Notes under the pieces: generated by a model | The model's input: only the letters and a program-made list of their open reading frames with translations | The model's database searches: none | What the model was told of the DNA's origin: nothing | Part shown: positions 1-8,002 of the stretch, piece by piece | Layout: every line of letters begins with the position of its first letter | Numbering within the stretch: the stretch's first letter is position 1 | Position numbers and translations under genes: made by a program | Assembly: GCA_903922605.1 (NCBI GenBank) | Contig: CAIXUG010000001.1 | Coordinates: 62,001 to 126,000, forward strand | Length of the DNA: 64,000 nucleotides | Direction: 5' to 3' | Source of the DNA: an uncultured Verrucomicrobiota bacterium | GTDB lineage: Bacteria; Verrucomicrobiota; Verrucomicrobiia; Limisphaerales; UBA9464

Positions 1-2
1 TC

Positions 3-1109
3 GGGATCATCAAATCGAAGGGCGCGAAATCGATCATCAAGTCCAAGGCGATGACCGCCGAGGAGATCCATCTGAACGACGCGATGGAGCAGGCCGGCTA
101 CGAGGTCGTTGAGTCCGATCTCGGGGAGTTCATCGTCCAGCTCCGCCACGAGCCGCCGTACCACATCGTCTTCCCGGCGATGCACCTGACGCGCGACGAG
201 ATCAGCGACCTCTTCCAGCGAAAGCTCGGCAGTGCGCCGACCAACGAGCCCGAGGAGCTCACGATGATCGCCCGCCGCGCGCTGCGGGAAAAGTACCTCA
301 CGGCCGACATCGGCATCACCGGGGCGAACTTCGCCATTGCCGAGACGGGTATGATCTCGATCACGGAGAACGAGGGGAACGCCCGCCTCACCGCCGCGCT
401 GCCCAAGACGATGATCACGCTGCTCGGCATCGAGAAGGTGCTGCCGGAGTTGGCGGATCTCGCCCTCTTCCTGCCCATGCTGGCGACGGCCGGCGCGGGC
501 CAGACGATGACCGGCTACAACACGATGTACGGCGGTCCGCGCCAGCCGGGCGAGTGCGACGGTCCCAAGGAATTCCACGTGGTGCTGCTCGACAACCGCC
601 GCACCGAGCTGCTCGCCGATCCCGAACAGCGCGACGCGCTCCACTGCATCCGGTGCGGCGCGTGCCTGAACGTCTGCCCCATCTTCCGCAATGTCGGCGG
701 CCACACCTACGGCACGACCTACAGCGGCCCGGTCGGCAGCGTCATCACGCCGCATCTGCGCGGCCTGCAGGATTGGAAGCATCTCTCCGCCTCATCCTCG
801 CTGTGCGGAGCCTGCACGGAGGCGTGCCCGGTGAAGATCGATCTGCATCACCACCTGCTACACAACCGCCGCAACGCCGCCACCGGCAAGCCGTCGGTGC
901 TGGAGCGGCTCGCCTACCACGCCTTCGCCTTCGTCGCCAACCGGCCCGCGCTGTGGCTTTTCGGCAAGGAAGTGGCCCGGCTGTTCCAGCCTTTGCACGT
1001 CTTCGTGAAGGGCTCGTACCTCGACCCCGCCCGCCCCTGGACGGCGACACGCGACACGCCGGAGATGGCCCCGGAAAGCTTCAAGGAATGGTGGAGGAAC
1101 CGCCGATGA
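3..1109 (+). CDS. lutB: LutB-type lactate utilisation iron-sulfur protein, 5' end outside window
   Basis: Subunit of the LutABC L-lactate oxidation complex, predicted to be cytosolic and to carry two 4Fe-4S clusters. The frame is open from the window edge, so the N-terminal part (roughly 100 residues by family length) is missing; the internal ATG at position 51 lies inside the conserved region and is not the start. The LUD domain fills the first two thirds. Two cysteine clusters follow: CIRCGACLNVCP near nt 644-679 and CGACTEACP near nt 805-830, the usual ferredoxin-like arrangement of LutB. The stop overlaps the lutC start as ATGA, so the two are translationally coupled. lutA would be expected just upstream. 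Identification is by family motifs and the lutC partner. Confidence 0.93.
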   Translation, partial: GIIKSKGAKSIIKSKAMTAEEIHLNDAMEQAGYEVVESDLGEFIVQLRHEPPYHIVFPAMHLTRDEISDLFQRKLGSAPTNEPEELTMIARRALREKYLTADIGITGANFAIAETGMISITENEGNARLTAALPKTMITLLGIEKVLPELADLALFLPMLATAGAGQTMTGYNTMYGGPRQPGECDGPKEFHVVLLDNRRTELLADPEQRDALHCIRCGACLNVCPIFRNVGGHTYGTTYSGPVGSVITPHLRGLQDWKHLSASSSLCGACTEACPVKIDLHHHLLHNRRNAATGKPSVLERLAYHAFAFVANRPALWLFGKEVARLFQPLHVFVKGSYLDPARPWTATRDTPEMAPESFKEWWRNRR

Positions 1110-1795
1110 CCGAACGCGAAAAGATCCTCGGCCGCATCCGCGAGGCGCTGACGGTGGATGCCCCCCATCCCGGCACGCACGGCGGCCATGAGCCGGCCTT
1201 CCATTTCAAAGGCCGCCCGGTGCAGGTCGCCCAGCCGTGGCTGCCCCCCGATGGCAGCACCTTGGAAGAACAGGTCGCCCGCTTTCGCACCGCCAGCACG
1301 GAGCTGAAGACGGATTTTCACTTCGTCGAATCCGCCGAAGCCGCCGCCGCCGTGCTCGCGCGCATCCGTGACGCAGGCCATTGGAGACGCGTGGCCACGC
1401 ATAATGGCGAACTGACGACCACCGCCACCGCCGCCCTGGGCCTGCCGGTGCTCACCGTGGACGGCGGCTACGACGTCAATGCCCTCGAAGCCTGTGACGC
1501 CGGCATCACCGAATGCGACGCACTCGTGGCCCAGACCGGCAGCGTCGTCGTGAACTCCCGCAACGCGGGCGGCCGGGCACTGAGCGTGCTGCCGCCGCAC
1601 CACGTCGTGCTCGCCCGCCGCGAACAGATGGTCGGCGACCTGACAGCAGCCTTCGCCCTGATCAAGCAGCGCTACGGCGCGGATTATCCGAGCATGATCT
1701 CCTTCATCACCGGCCCCAGCCGCACCGGTGACATCGAGCGCATTCTCGTGCTGGGTGCCCACGGGCCGAAGCAGCTCACCGTGATCTGTCACTGA
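1106..1795 (+). CDS. lutC: LutC-type lactate utilisation protein (LUD domain)
   Basis: 229-residue LUD-domain protein, the third subunit of the LutABC lactate oxidation system. The start chosen is the ATG that overlaps the lutB stop (ATGA), giving MTEREKILGRIREAL, a typical LutC beginning; the open frame extends upstream only as an overlap inside lutB. The C-terminal half contains the conserved stretch DALVAQTGSVVV followed by GPSRTGDIERILVLGAHGP, characteristic of the LutC/YkgG family. It is the last gene of the operon in this window; a repeat-rich gap follows. No regulatory sequence is visible because the operon start lies outside. Confidence 0.93.
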   Translation: MTEREKILGRIREALTVDAPHPGTHGGHEPAFHFKGRPVQVAQPWLPPDGSTLEEQVARFRTASTELKTDFHFVESAEAAAAVLARIRDAGHWRRVATHNGELTTTATAALGLPVLTVDGGYDVNALEACDAGITECDALVAQTGSVVVNSRNAGGRALSVLPPHHVVLARREQMVGDLTAAFALIKQRYGADYPSMISFITGPSRTGDIERILVLGAHGPKQLTVICH

Positions 1796-1854
1796 TCGAC
1801 GTCTTGCATCGCCTGCACCACGTCGTGGTGAACGGTGATTTCCGGTCATCGGCA

Positions 1855-2090
1855 GGGCTGAAAGCCCGTCCAAAGAATGCCTGGGGTGAAGCGAGCCAGG
1901 CGAGCATAGCCCCAGGTTGCCCGGACAAAAGTGGTCGAGCGCTGCAAGCGCGTCCCAAAAATGGGCACCCTTCTTTGGGTCGGACCTTCAGCCCTCGGAC
2001 CGAATCTGAAAGCGCTTGCCCCGGGGCTGCGCTCACTGCGTTCGCTCCACCCCGGGCATTCCTCAGGCGCGCTTTCAGCGCTCTGGCCGT
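1855..2090. repeat. Imperfect large inverted repeat (dispersed palindromic element)
   Basis: Between lutC and the convergent membrane-protein gene lies a sequence with two long imperfect inverted arms. The left arm (about 1855-1905, GGCTGAAAGCCCGTCC then GAATGCCTGGGGTGAAGCG) matches the reverse complement of the right arm (about 2035-2088, ending GCGCGCTTTCAGCGCTCTGG). A further inner copy of the theme (GAGCGCTGCAAGCGCGTCCC) starts near 1938. All frames through it give low-complexity Arg/Pro/Ala peptides. It resembles the REP-like repeats common in this phylum; no transposase is present. Confidence 0.6.
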
Positions 2091-2102
2091 TGGAGGGACG
2101 GT

Positions 2103-3875
2103 TCAGAGTTCCGTAACCGCCACCTTGGCCAAGCCCAGCCGCAGCGGCAGCCAGCCGGCGAGGAAGCTGATGAGGACGAACACCGTCCACGCAAACGCGG
2201 CCTTGGCCGGCTCGAAATCCTCGGCGACGGAGGGATTCCAGCCCCACGGGCTGCCCACCGCCAGCAGCACGACCGAGGCGACGATGTAGAGGAAACTGAG
2301 CACCAGGCAGAAGGTGCCGCCAAAGCCGCTCACGATTTTGCTCGGGTTGGTCTCCCGGAAGTTCGGATAGAGCGCACCGACGCCGACGGCGAGCGCGTTC
2401 AGCACGAAGGTCATCACCGTGACGGTGGCCCCGAAAAACACCGTGCGCGCCGCGCCCAGGTTCAGCAGCGAGCAGGACAGCAGCGTCAGCGTCAGCATGA
2501 TGAGCAGCGTCGCCAGCGAAGCGCACCAGAACTTCAGCCGGACCACCCGCACCAGCCCGAGCGGCGCCAGGCCGACCAGCCAGACGCGCTTGCCCTCCAG
2601 CGAGAACTGCGGAAACACGAAGCGGGTGGTGATCGTGGCAAGGTTCAGCGCGCAGGCGCCGAGATTCAGGTAGCTCACCATCGAGATCCAGAACGGCGAG
2701 TCGAGCTGCCGGGTGAACTGGCGGAGATTGATGATGTACACGGTCAGCAGGCCGAACAGCATGGCGGTCTGGCCCCATTGCGTCGTGTCGCGCCAGAACA
2801 CGCGGAGATCCTTCGCCACCAGGGCCCGCACGTCGGAGGGGAAGACATTGCGCCAGCTCAGGACCGCATCGAGCCAGTGGCGCGGCCGCAGCAGCAGGCT
2901 GAGGCGCGAGATCTGCCGCTGGCGCTCCTGCAGGCGCTGAAACCACCGCCACCGCACGAAGATGCTCCCCCGGCTGTGGACGACGCTGGAGGCCTCATAA
3001 AAGGAATCACCCAGACGCGTGGTCGCCAACATCCCGAAGAACATGGCGTTGCTCAGCAGCACCAATGCGAAAAAGCCCGCCGCCGTAAGCGCACCCTCGG
3101 CCCAGTTCTGCACGCTCGCGCTGAGCCAGTAGCTTGGCAGCAGGGGGAACTGTGCGAAACTGGTGTTCTCCAGCAGCCGGTCGATGACGGCGAGCACACG
3201 CGTCTCGAGTTCGTCGTCCTTCACCGGTTCAGGCCGGAACTTGAAGAGCATGATCCCAACGACGGTGAGCAGCACCGCGATGAGCAGCATCTGGAAGGCC
3301 TTCCGGTCGAGATGCCGCGCCAGCAGGATGGACAGGCCCGCCCCGAACGCGCCGGGCAGCACGATGAACAGTCCTACCAGCATCACCACGGCCGGGTAGA
3401 AGTGCCACGCGACGTTGTTCACCAGCCCGTAAGCCGCCAGCAGCGGCGCGATCAGGAAGAGGAATGCCCACGAGGCCAGCAGTGTGCTTTCGATGAATTT
3501 CCACTGGAACACGGTGGATTTGGGTATCGGCAGCGTGAGCAAGAAGGCCGTCTCGCGATGCCGGAAGAGATTGGTGTAGCTGATGACGAGGTTCGAGATC
3601 AGCAGCAGCGCGAAGAGGAAGGCGAAGAGCAGGTACAGCAGGCGCTCCACGAGCAGGCCGCCCATGCCGGGGAACTTGCTGAGGAAGTGCAGCCCGAAGT
3701 GGAACAGCGAGAAGGCCAGCACCGCGTAGCCGACCAGGAACACCGCAATCAGCCCGAGCAGGAGCCACGACTGGTCCTTCAACGCCACGAGACGCCGCCA
3801 TACGGAGCGGGCATTGACCTCAAACAGCAGCCGGAGCGGGGCGACGGCATTGGACATCGGTTCCGGAATGTCCAT
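2103..3875 (-). CDS. Multi-pass membrane protein, putative ABC-2-type exporter permease
   Basis: 590-residue integral membrane protein with about a dozen hydrophobic segments in two blocks (first half roughly residues 35-220, second roughly 255-590). Segments such as QSWLLLGLIAVFLVGYAVLA and AAQ-free LLISNLVISYTNLFRHRET, followed by a short TLPIPKSTVFQWKF loop, recall the putative ABC exporter family of ABC-2-like permeases, in which a cytosolic RHRE-type motif precedes a coupling segment. No ATPase gene lies beside it, so its partner would be encoded elsewhere. The start is the ATG at 3875; a second ATG at 3857 is equally possible. Upstream lies gatA in the same orientation, separated by a perfect-armed hairpin. 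Function is inferred only from topology and weak family resemblance. Confidence 0.6.
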   Translation of the reverse strand: MDIPEPMSNAVAPLRLLFEVNARSVWRRLVALKDQSWLLLGLIAVFLVGYAVLAFSLFHFGLHFLSKFPGMGGLLVERLLYLLFAFLFALLLISNLVISYTNLFRHRETAFLLTLPIPKSTVFQWKFIESTLLASWAFLFLIAPLLAAYGLVNNVAWHFYPAVVMLVGLFIVLPGAFGAGLSILLARHLDRKAFQMLLIAVLLTVVGIMLFKFRPEPVKDDELETRVLAVIDRLLENTSFAQFPLLPSYWLSASVQNWAEGALTAAGFFALVLLSNAMFFGMLATTRLGDSFYEASSVVHSRGSIFVRWRWFQRLQERQRQISRLSLLLRPRHWLDAVLSWRNVFPSDVRALVAKDLRVFWRDTTQWGQTAMLFGLLTVYIINLRQFTRQLDSPFWISMVSYLNLGACALNLATITTRFVFPQFSLEGKRVWLVGLAPLGLVRVVRLKFWCASLATLLIMLTLTLLSCSLLNLGAARTVFFGATVTVMTFVLNALAVGVGALYPNFRETNPSKIVSGFGGTFCLVLSFLYIVASVVLLAVGSPWGWNPSVAEDFEPAKAAFAWTVFVLISFLAGWLPLRLGLAKVAVTEL

Positions 3876-3918
3876 GCCCGGAGGCCGGGGCGCAACTGGG
3901 AGTGCGTGTTCCTTTCTT

Positions 3919-4000
3919 ACTCTTAATCCTAATCTTAATCTTGTTCGTAATCGCGGAAAGCCAAGGGATTACGATCAAGATTAAGATTAGGATTAAGAGT
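3919..4000. repeat. Hexamer-built hairpin (solo copy of S23-type element arms)
   Basis: Inverted repeat with 34-nt arms, 3919-3952 and 3967-4000, matching at 33 of 34 positions around a 14-nt loop. The arms are made of hexamer units of the form TCYTAA (TCTTAA, TCCTAA, TCTTAA), and each C/T variation in one arm is matched in the other. It fills the gap between gatA and the downstream membrane-protein gene, beginning eight bases after the gatA stop. Composition is strikingly AT-rich against the GC-rich surroundings. Its arms share the same unit as the arms that flank the S23 gene at 16073-16555. Confidence 0.85.
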
Positions 4001-4007
4001 GCCGGTC

Positions 4008-5501
4008 TCACCCCAGCGGCGAACGCTCGTGATGCCAGCCCGTGCTCTGCTCGTAGGCGTGGGCGAGGCGGAACATCGTCTCCTCGCCGAAGGGTTTGCC
4101 GAGCAGTTGCAGGCCGAGGGGCAGGCGCGGCGTGGTCTCGGTCGGCTTCGTGAAGCCGCACGGCACGCTGATGCCGCAGATGCCCGCAAGGTTGCACGAG
4201 ATCGTGAAGATGTCGCTCAGGTACATCTGTAGCGGATCGTCGCTCTTCTCACCGACCTTGAAGGCCGCCGTCGGCGTCGTGGGCGTGAGGATGGCGTCCA
4301 CCGTCTCGAAGGCCTTCAGGAAGTCCTGCCGGATGAGCGTGCGGACCTTCTGCGCGCGGATGTAGTAGGCGTCGTAGTAGCCCGAGCTGAGCACATAGGT
4401 GCCGAGAATGATGCGGCGCTTCACTTCCGCGCCGAAACCGGCCCCGCGCGTCTTCGAGTTCAGTTCGGCGGGGTCTTTGCCATCGACCCGTGCCCCGTAG
4501 CGCACGCCGTCGAAGCGCGCCAGGTTCGCCGACGCCTCGGCGGGCGCGATGATGTAGTAGGTCGCCGCCGCGTAGTCGCTGTGCGGCAACGACACTTCGA
4601 CGACTTCCGCGCCGAGGGCCTGGTACTGCTTCACCGCCGCCTGCATCGCGGCATCCACCTCGGGATCGAGCCCGCCGATCATGTATTCCTTGGCGAGCCC
4701 AAGCTTCAGGCCCTTGAGCGGTTGCGGACCGGTGTTCTTTGCGAGGGCGGCCACATAATCCGGCACCGGTTGCGGAATGCTGGTGGAATCGCGGCGGTCA
4801 TGGCCGGCGATCACCTGCGTAAGCAGCGCGGCATCGTGCACGTCCTTGGCGAAAGGCCCAATCTGGTCGAGCGAGCTGGCAAAGGCGGTCAGGCCGTAGC
4901 GCGAGACGAGGCCGTAAGTCGGCTTCACGCCGACCACACCGCAGAGCGCGGCCGGCTGGCGGATGGAGCCTCCCGTGTCCGAACCGATGCTGGCGTATGC
5001 CATGTTCGCCGCGACGCTCGCCGCGCAGCCACCCGAGCTGCCGCCGGGAATGCGGGTGAGATCCCACGGGTTCAGCGTGGTCTGGAAGGCGGAGGTCTCG
5101 GTCGAGCTGCCCATCGCAAACTCGTCCATGTTCAGCCGGCCAAAGACGATCGCGCCGGCGGCCTTGAGCTTCTCCACGACGGTCGCGTCGTAGGGTGAGC
5201 GGTAGTTGCCCAGGATCTTCGAGGAGCAGTTCAGGGGCTGACCGCGATGCGCGAGCAGGTCCTTGAGCGCGATGGGCACGCCGAGCAGCGGCTTCTGCGC
5301 GTGGGTGACGCCGGCCGTCAGCTCAGCGTCGGCGGCCTCCGCCTGGGCATAGGCGTCGGTCACGTCGTAGCTCATGAAGGCGCGGACCTGGCCGTCCACC
5401 TGCGTCAGGTGGTCAAAGCAGGCGCGCAGCGCGGATTGGGCAGAGCACTCGCGACGGGCGAGCCGGGCGGTCAGTTCGGAAATGGTGAGGCGGTGCAGCA
5501 T
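4008..5501 (-). CDS. gatA: Aspartyl/glutamyl-tRNA amidotransferase subunit A
   Basis: 497-residue amidase of the GatCAB complex, which converts Glu-tRNA(Gln) and/or Asp-tRNA(Asn) to the amidated forms. The amidase-signature triad is intact: Lys80 in GVPIALKD, cis-Ser155 in IPGGSSGG and Ser179 in SDTGGSIRQP, spaced as in characterised GatA proteins. The start is the ATG giving MLHRLTISELTARL; a 12-residue upstream extension in frame looks non-coding and would run into gatC. It lies 25 bp downstream of gatC, forming a gatCA operon; gatB is not in the window. A strong hairpin directly follows the stop and could end or stabilise the transcript. Confidence 0.97.
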   Translation of the reverse strand: MLHRLTISELTARLARRECSAQSALRACFDHLTQVDGQVRAFMSYDVTDAYAQAEAADAELTAGVTHAQKPLLGVPIALKDLLAHRGQPLNCSSKILGNYRSPYDATVVEKLKAAGAIVFGRLNMDEFAMGSSTETSAFQTTLNPWDLTRIPGGSSGGCAASVAANMAYASIGSDTGGSIRQPAALCGVVGVKPTYGLVSRYGLTAFASSLDQIGPFAKDVHDAALLTQVIAGHDRRDSTSIPQPVPDYVAALAKNTGPQPLKGLKLGLAKEYMIGGLDPEVDAAMQAAVKQYQALGAEVVEVSLPHSDYAAATYYIIAPAEASANLARFDGVRYGARVDGKDPAELNSKTRGAGFGAEVKRRIILGTYVLSSGYYDAYYIRAQKVRTLIRQDFLKAFETVDAILTPTTPTAAFKVGEKSDDPLQMYLSDIFTISCNLAGICGISVPCGFTKPTETTPRLPLGLQLLGKPFGEETMFRLAHAYEQSTGWHHERSPLG

Positions 5502-5526
5502 CGGACGCGGGGGAGTTGGACAGCCA

Positions 5527-5808
5527 TCACTCCACAATCTTCGGCATCACAAACAGTCCACCTGCCTTGGCGGGGGCATTGGCGAGGGCCTCGTCGTGCG
5601 GGAGTGAACCGGTCGCCTCGTCGGGCCGGGTGACGTTCACCAGCGGGAAGGCATGGGCGGTCGGTTCGACGCCGGTCACGTCCACTTCCTTGAGCTTCGC
5701 GATGTAGCCGAGAATGTTCCCGAGCTGGACACCCAGCTTGCTCTCTTCGTCTTGTGACAGCTCGATCCGGGCAAGCTTCGCGACGTAGTGGATGTTGAAA
5801 TCGGACAT
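5527..5808 (-). CDS. gatC: Aspartyl/glutamyl-tRNA amidotransferase subunit C
   Basis: 93-residue GatC, the small subunit that wraps around GatA and helps assemble the GatCAB transamidosome. The N-terminal helix MSDFNIHYVAKLARIELSQD is the family hallmark, and the central GVEPTAHAFPLVNVTRPDE matches the conserved loop in which the protein binds GatA. Length is normal. It is the first gene of the gatCA pair, read toward lower coordinates, with gatA 25 bp downstream. The HPr-like gene ends 30 bp upstream in the same orientation, so all three may share a transcript. Confidence 0.96.
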   Translation of the reverse strand: MSDFNIHYVAKLARIELSQDEESKLGVQLGNILGYIAKLKEVDVTGVEPTAHAFPLVNVTRPDEATGSLPHDEALANAPAKAGGLFVMPKIVE

Positions 5809-5838
5809 GGAAAACAGGGGCCGGGGCGTAACGCCCGG

Positions 5839-6138
5839 TCATTCTTCGCCGAACTTGTTGTTCACCAGCGCCACCAGCTCAAGGAGCGCCTGTTCGGCCC
5901 CCTCACCCTCGCAGAGGATGCGCAGCTTGCTGCCGGGACCGGCGGCCAGCATCAGCAACCCCATGATGCTCTTGCCGTTGATGGTCTCACCGTCCTTTTC
6001 GACCATGATCTCACAGGCAAAACGGCTGGCGAGCTTGACGAACTGCGAAGACGGGCGCGCGTGAATGCCCTGCTTGTTCAGCACGGTCACGTCGCGAAAG
6101 TGGGCACTGGTGGATTTTCCGGGGGCGGTGGCGCTCAC
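5839..6138 (-). CDS. HPr family phosphocarrier protein
   Basis: 99-residue HPr-fold protein. With the GTG at 6138 as start, the phosphorylatable histidine is His26 in GIHARPS and the regulatory serine is Ser57 in NGKSIMGLL, 31 residues apart exactly as His15/Ser46 in classical HPr. Keeping Ser46 suggests control by HPr kinase. The open frame continues to 6219, but that part reads through a palindromic repeat and gives an unrelated 27-residue extension, so the GTG is preferred; no clear ribosome binding site is visible for either. No enzyme I or PTS permease lies nearby, so a regulatory role or a nitrogen-type PTS is possible. Confidence 0.9.
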   Translation of the reverse strand: MSATAPGKSTSAHFRDVTVLNKQGIHARPSSQFVKLASRFACEIMVEKDGETINGKSIMGLLMLAAGPGSKLRILCEGEGAEQALLELVALVNNKFGEE

Positions 6139-6210
6139 GTTGTGCCGTGAGCGTGCCGGGAATTTCGGCCGGTGCCAATTTGAATCCGGTCCCTGACAGC
6201 AGAGGGGCTT

Positions 6211-6290
6211 GATGAACAACCAAGGAACGAGGAAACAAAGACTGATTCCTCAGGGGAAATCTTGGTTCCTTCGTTCCTTTGTTGTTCATC
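6211..6290. repeat. Hairpin of short repeated units between divergent genes
   Basis: Arms 6211-6240 and 6261-6290 are inverted copies matching at 26 of 30 positions, with a 20-nt loop that contains a small inner stem. Repeated units are GTTCCT and GTTGTTC-like. It has the architecture of the other hexamer hairpins in this window (3919, 32750, 63756) but different unit sequence. It lies in the gap between HPr and the pseudouridine synthase, which are divergent, and adds spurious in-frame codons to both open frames. Confidence 0.75.
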
Positions 6291-6298
6291 ATCCGGCC

Positions 6299-6862
6299 GT
6301 GCTGCTGGCCTTCCACAAGCCCTACGGCGTGCTGTCGCAGTTCACCCCCGACGGCTCGCCGAACCGTCCGCTCGCCGAATTCGCCCTGCCGCCCCGGGTG
6401 TATCCGCTGGGCCGGTTGGACGCGGATTCCGAGGGGCTGCTGCTCCTGAGCGACGAGCCAGGCCTGAACACCCGCCTGCTGGATCCCGAACGCGGCCATC
6501 CGCGTACCTACTGGGCTCAGGTGGAACGGATTCCCTCCCCCGAGGCACTGGCGCAGCTCCAGCGCGGCGTGGTCATCCAGGATTATCGTACCCGCCCGTG
6601 CCGTGCCTGGTTGCCGGCCCCACAACCGTCCGTGCCGCCGCGCGATCCGCCGATCCGCTACCGTAAGAATGTGCCCGAGTGCTGGCTCGCGCTGGAATTG
6701 CACGAGGGCAAGAACCGCCAGGTGCGCCGGATGACAGCGGCGGTGGGGCATCCCACCCTGCGGCTTATCCGGGTGCAGATCGGGGAATTTTCCCTCGGCG
6801 ACCTGGCCGCGGGAGCCTGGCGGGAACTGACGCCGGCGGAGCGCCGGATGGTGCTGGCCTGA
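6299..6862 (+). CDS. RluE-like ribosomal large-subunit pseudouridine synthase
   Basis: 187-residue RsuA/RluE-family pseudouridine synthase lacking an S4 domain, as in RluE, which modifies U2457 of E. coli 23S rRNA. The catalytic motif is GRLDADSEGLLLLS with Asp41; the start of the domain is LLAFHKPYGVLSQF and the C-terminal KNRQVRRMTAAVGHPTLRL is the typical family signature. The GTG at 6299 is chosen because homologs begin at this point; an earlier ATG at 6212 would translate the inserted hairpin into a 29-residue leader. Downstream NUDIX and tadA genes run in the same direction. Substrate specificity is inferred from size and domain content. Confidence 0.9.
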   Translation: MLLAFHKPYGVLSQFTPDGSPNRPLAEFALPPRVYPLGRLDADSEGLLLLSDEPGLNTRLLDPERGHPRTYWAQVERIPSPEALAQLQRGVVIQDYRTRPCRAWLPAPQPSVPPRDPPIRYRKNVPECWLALELHEGKNRQVRRMTAAVGHPTLRLIRVQIGEFSLGDLAAGAWRELTPAERRMVLA

Positions 6863-6920
6863 ACTTGCTGCCATTGACGCGGCCGCTTGTCCCTGCCGAC
6901 GGCATCTGTTTCCCTCGGAC

Positions 6921-7430
6921 GTGCTCACGCTGCCGCACAAGATCGCCACGCTGCTCTACGTCTTCAACGAGGCGGACGAGGTGCTGCTGTTGCAGCGGGC
7001 CCAGGAACCGAATCTCGGCCTGTGGTCGCCGCCGGGCGGCAAGCTGAAGGCCGAAATGGGCGAATCGCCCTACGCCTGCGCCGGCCGAGAGGCCTTCGAG
7101 GAGTTTGGCCTGCGCCTGGGGCCGTCAGACCTGCATCTGACCGGCATCGTGAGCGAGCATGGCTTTCTCGGCACCGCCCACTGGCTGATGTTCCTGTTCG
7201 AGGTGAAGCTGCCGCTGGTGGAACTGCCGCCAGCGCACCGCGAGGGGCACTTCGGCTTTTTCAGCCGCGCGGCGCTGGCGGACCTCCCGCTGCCAGCCAC
7301 CGACCGCGAGCAGATCTGGCCGCTCTTCTGGCAACACCGGAACGGATTTTTCGCGGCGCACTGCCATTGCCATGCGGGCGGCACCAATATCTGGACCGTG
7401 GAAGAATCGCGGCCGGGCACCCCTTCCTGA
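6921..7430 (+). CDS. NUDIX hydrolase
   Basis: 169-residue NUDIX-fold protein starting at GTG. It should hydrolyse a nucleoside diphosphate linked to another moiety; the substrate cannot be read from sequence. The NUDIX box runs from PPGGKLKAEMGE through REAFEEFGL and carries a two-residue longer loop between the glycine and the first glutamate than the standard GX5E. The metal-binding REXXEE core is intact. The C-terminal tail HCHCHAGGTN is unusually rich in His/Cys. Only three bases separate it from tadA, suggesting one transcript; it begins 58 bp after the pseudouridine synthase. Confidence 0.9.
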   Translation: MLTLPHKIATLLYVFNEADEVLLLQRAQEPNLGLWSPPGGKLKAEMGESPYACAGREAFEEFGLRLGPSDLHLTGIVSEHGFLGTAHWLMFLFEVKLPLVELPPAHREGHFGFFSRAALADLPLPATDREQIWPLFWQHRNGFFAAHCHCHAGGTNIWTVEESRPGTPS

Positions 7431-7433
7431 GCC

Positions 7434-7943
7434 ATGATGACCGAACTTGAGGCCGACGAAATTTTCATGGGCGAGGCGCTCCGGCAGGCGCTGCGGGCCT
7501 ATGGGGCGGGCGAGGTGCCCGTCGGCGCCGTCATCGTGCGCGAGGGGAAGATCATCGCGCGCGCCTGGAACCAGGTGGAACTGCTGAAGGACGCCACCGC
7601 CCACGCCGAGATGCTCGCGCTCACGATGGCCGAGGATGCCGTCGGCGACTGGCGGCTGACGGACTGCACGCTCTACGTGACCAAGGAACCCTGCCCCATG
7701 TGCGCCGGGGCCGTCGTCCATTGCCGGCTGGCCCGCGTGGTGTTCGGGGCACCGGATGCGAAGGGCGGCGCAGCGGGAGGCGCCCTGAACCTGCTGCAAT
7801 TTCCGACACTGAACCATCGTTGCGACATCACGTCCGGCGTGCGGGGCGAGGAATGCGCCAGCGTGTTGAAGGCGTTCTTTGCGGAACGCCGCGCCGAACG
7901 GAAAGCCGAAGGCGGCGCGGAAGCCAACCCGGCGGATAACTGA
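7434..7943 (+). CDS. tadA: tRNA-specific adenosine(34) deaminase
   Basis: 169-residue cytidine-deaminase-fold enzyme that converts A34 to inosine in tRNA-Arg(ACG). Zinc and catalytic residues are present: His57 and Glu59 in ATAHAEM and Cys87/Cys90 in EPCPMCAGA. The ARVVFGAPDAKGGAAGG segment and the downstream LNHRCDI stretch are typical of TadA rather than other deaminases. The start could be either of two adjacent ATG codons (7434 or 7437). The C-terminal tail is extended by an Ala/Glu/Arg-rich stretch. It is the last gene of the pseudouridine synthase-NUDIX-tadA run, and a palindrome follows it. Confidence 0.94.
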   Translation: MMTELEADEIFMGEALRQALRAYGAGEVPVGAVIVREGKIIARAWNQVELLKDATAHAEMLALTMAEDAVGDWRLTDCTLYVTKEPCPMCAGAVVHCRLARVVFGAPDAKGGAAGGALNLLQFPTLNHRCDITSGVRGEECASVLKAFFAERRAERKAEGGAEANPADN

Positions 7944-7953
7944 GCCCGTTCTG

Positions 7954-7990
7954 ATTTCCAATTGGCAATTGGCAATCGCCAATTGGAAAT
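7954..7990. terminator. Perfect palindrome between convergent genes
   Basis: ATTTCCAATTGGC (7954-7966) and GCCAATTGGAAAT (7978-7990) form a perfect 13-bp stem around an 11-nt loop that itself repeats AATTGGC. It sits between the end of tadA and the end of the convergent CBM48 gene, so it could serve as a bidirectional terminator, although there is no T-run. The repeated CAATTGG unit also recalls the other unit-built hairpins in the window. Confidence 0.55.
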
Positions 7991-8002
7991 GGGCTGCGGC
8001 CG

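Noticed and set aside
2016-3926. Long plus-strand open frame of about 636 codons
   Set aside because: It is the antisense shadow of the 590-residue membrane protein; the peptide is extremely rich in Gln, Glu and Arg with no domain.
3919-4000. Possible CRISPR or tandem-repeat array in the hexamer runs
   Set aside because: Units are six bases, without unique spacers, and the two arms are inverted relative to each other.
6212-6298. ATG at 6212 as start of the RluE-like gene
   Set aside because: The 29 codons before the GTG at 6299 translate a palindromic repeat and do not resemble the family.
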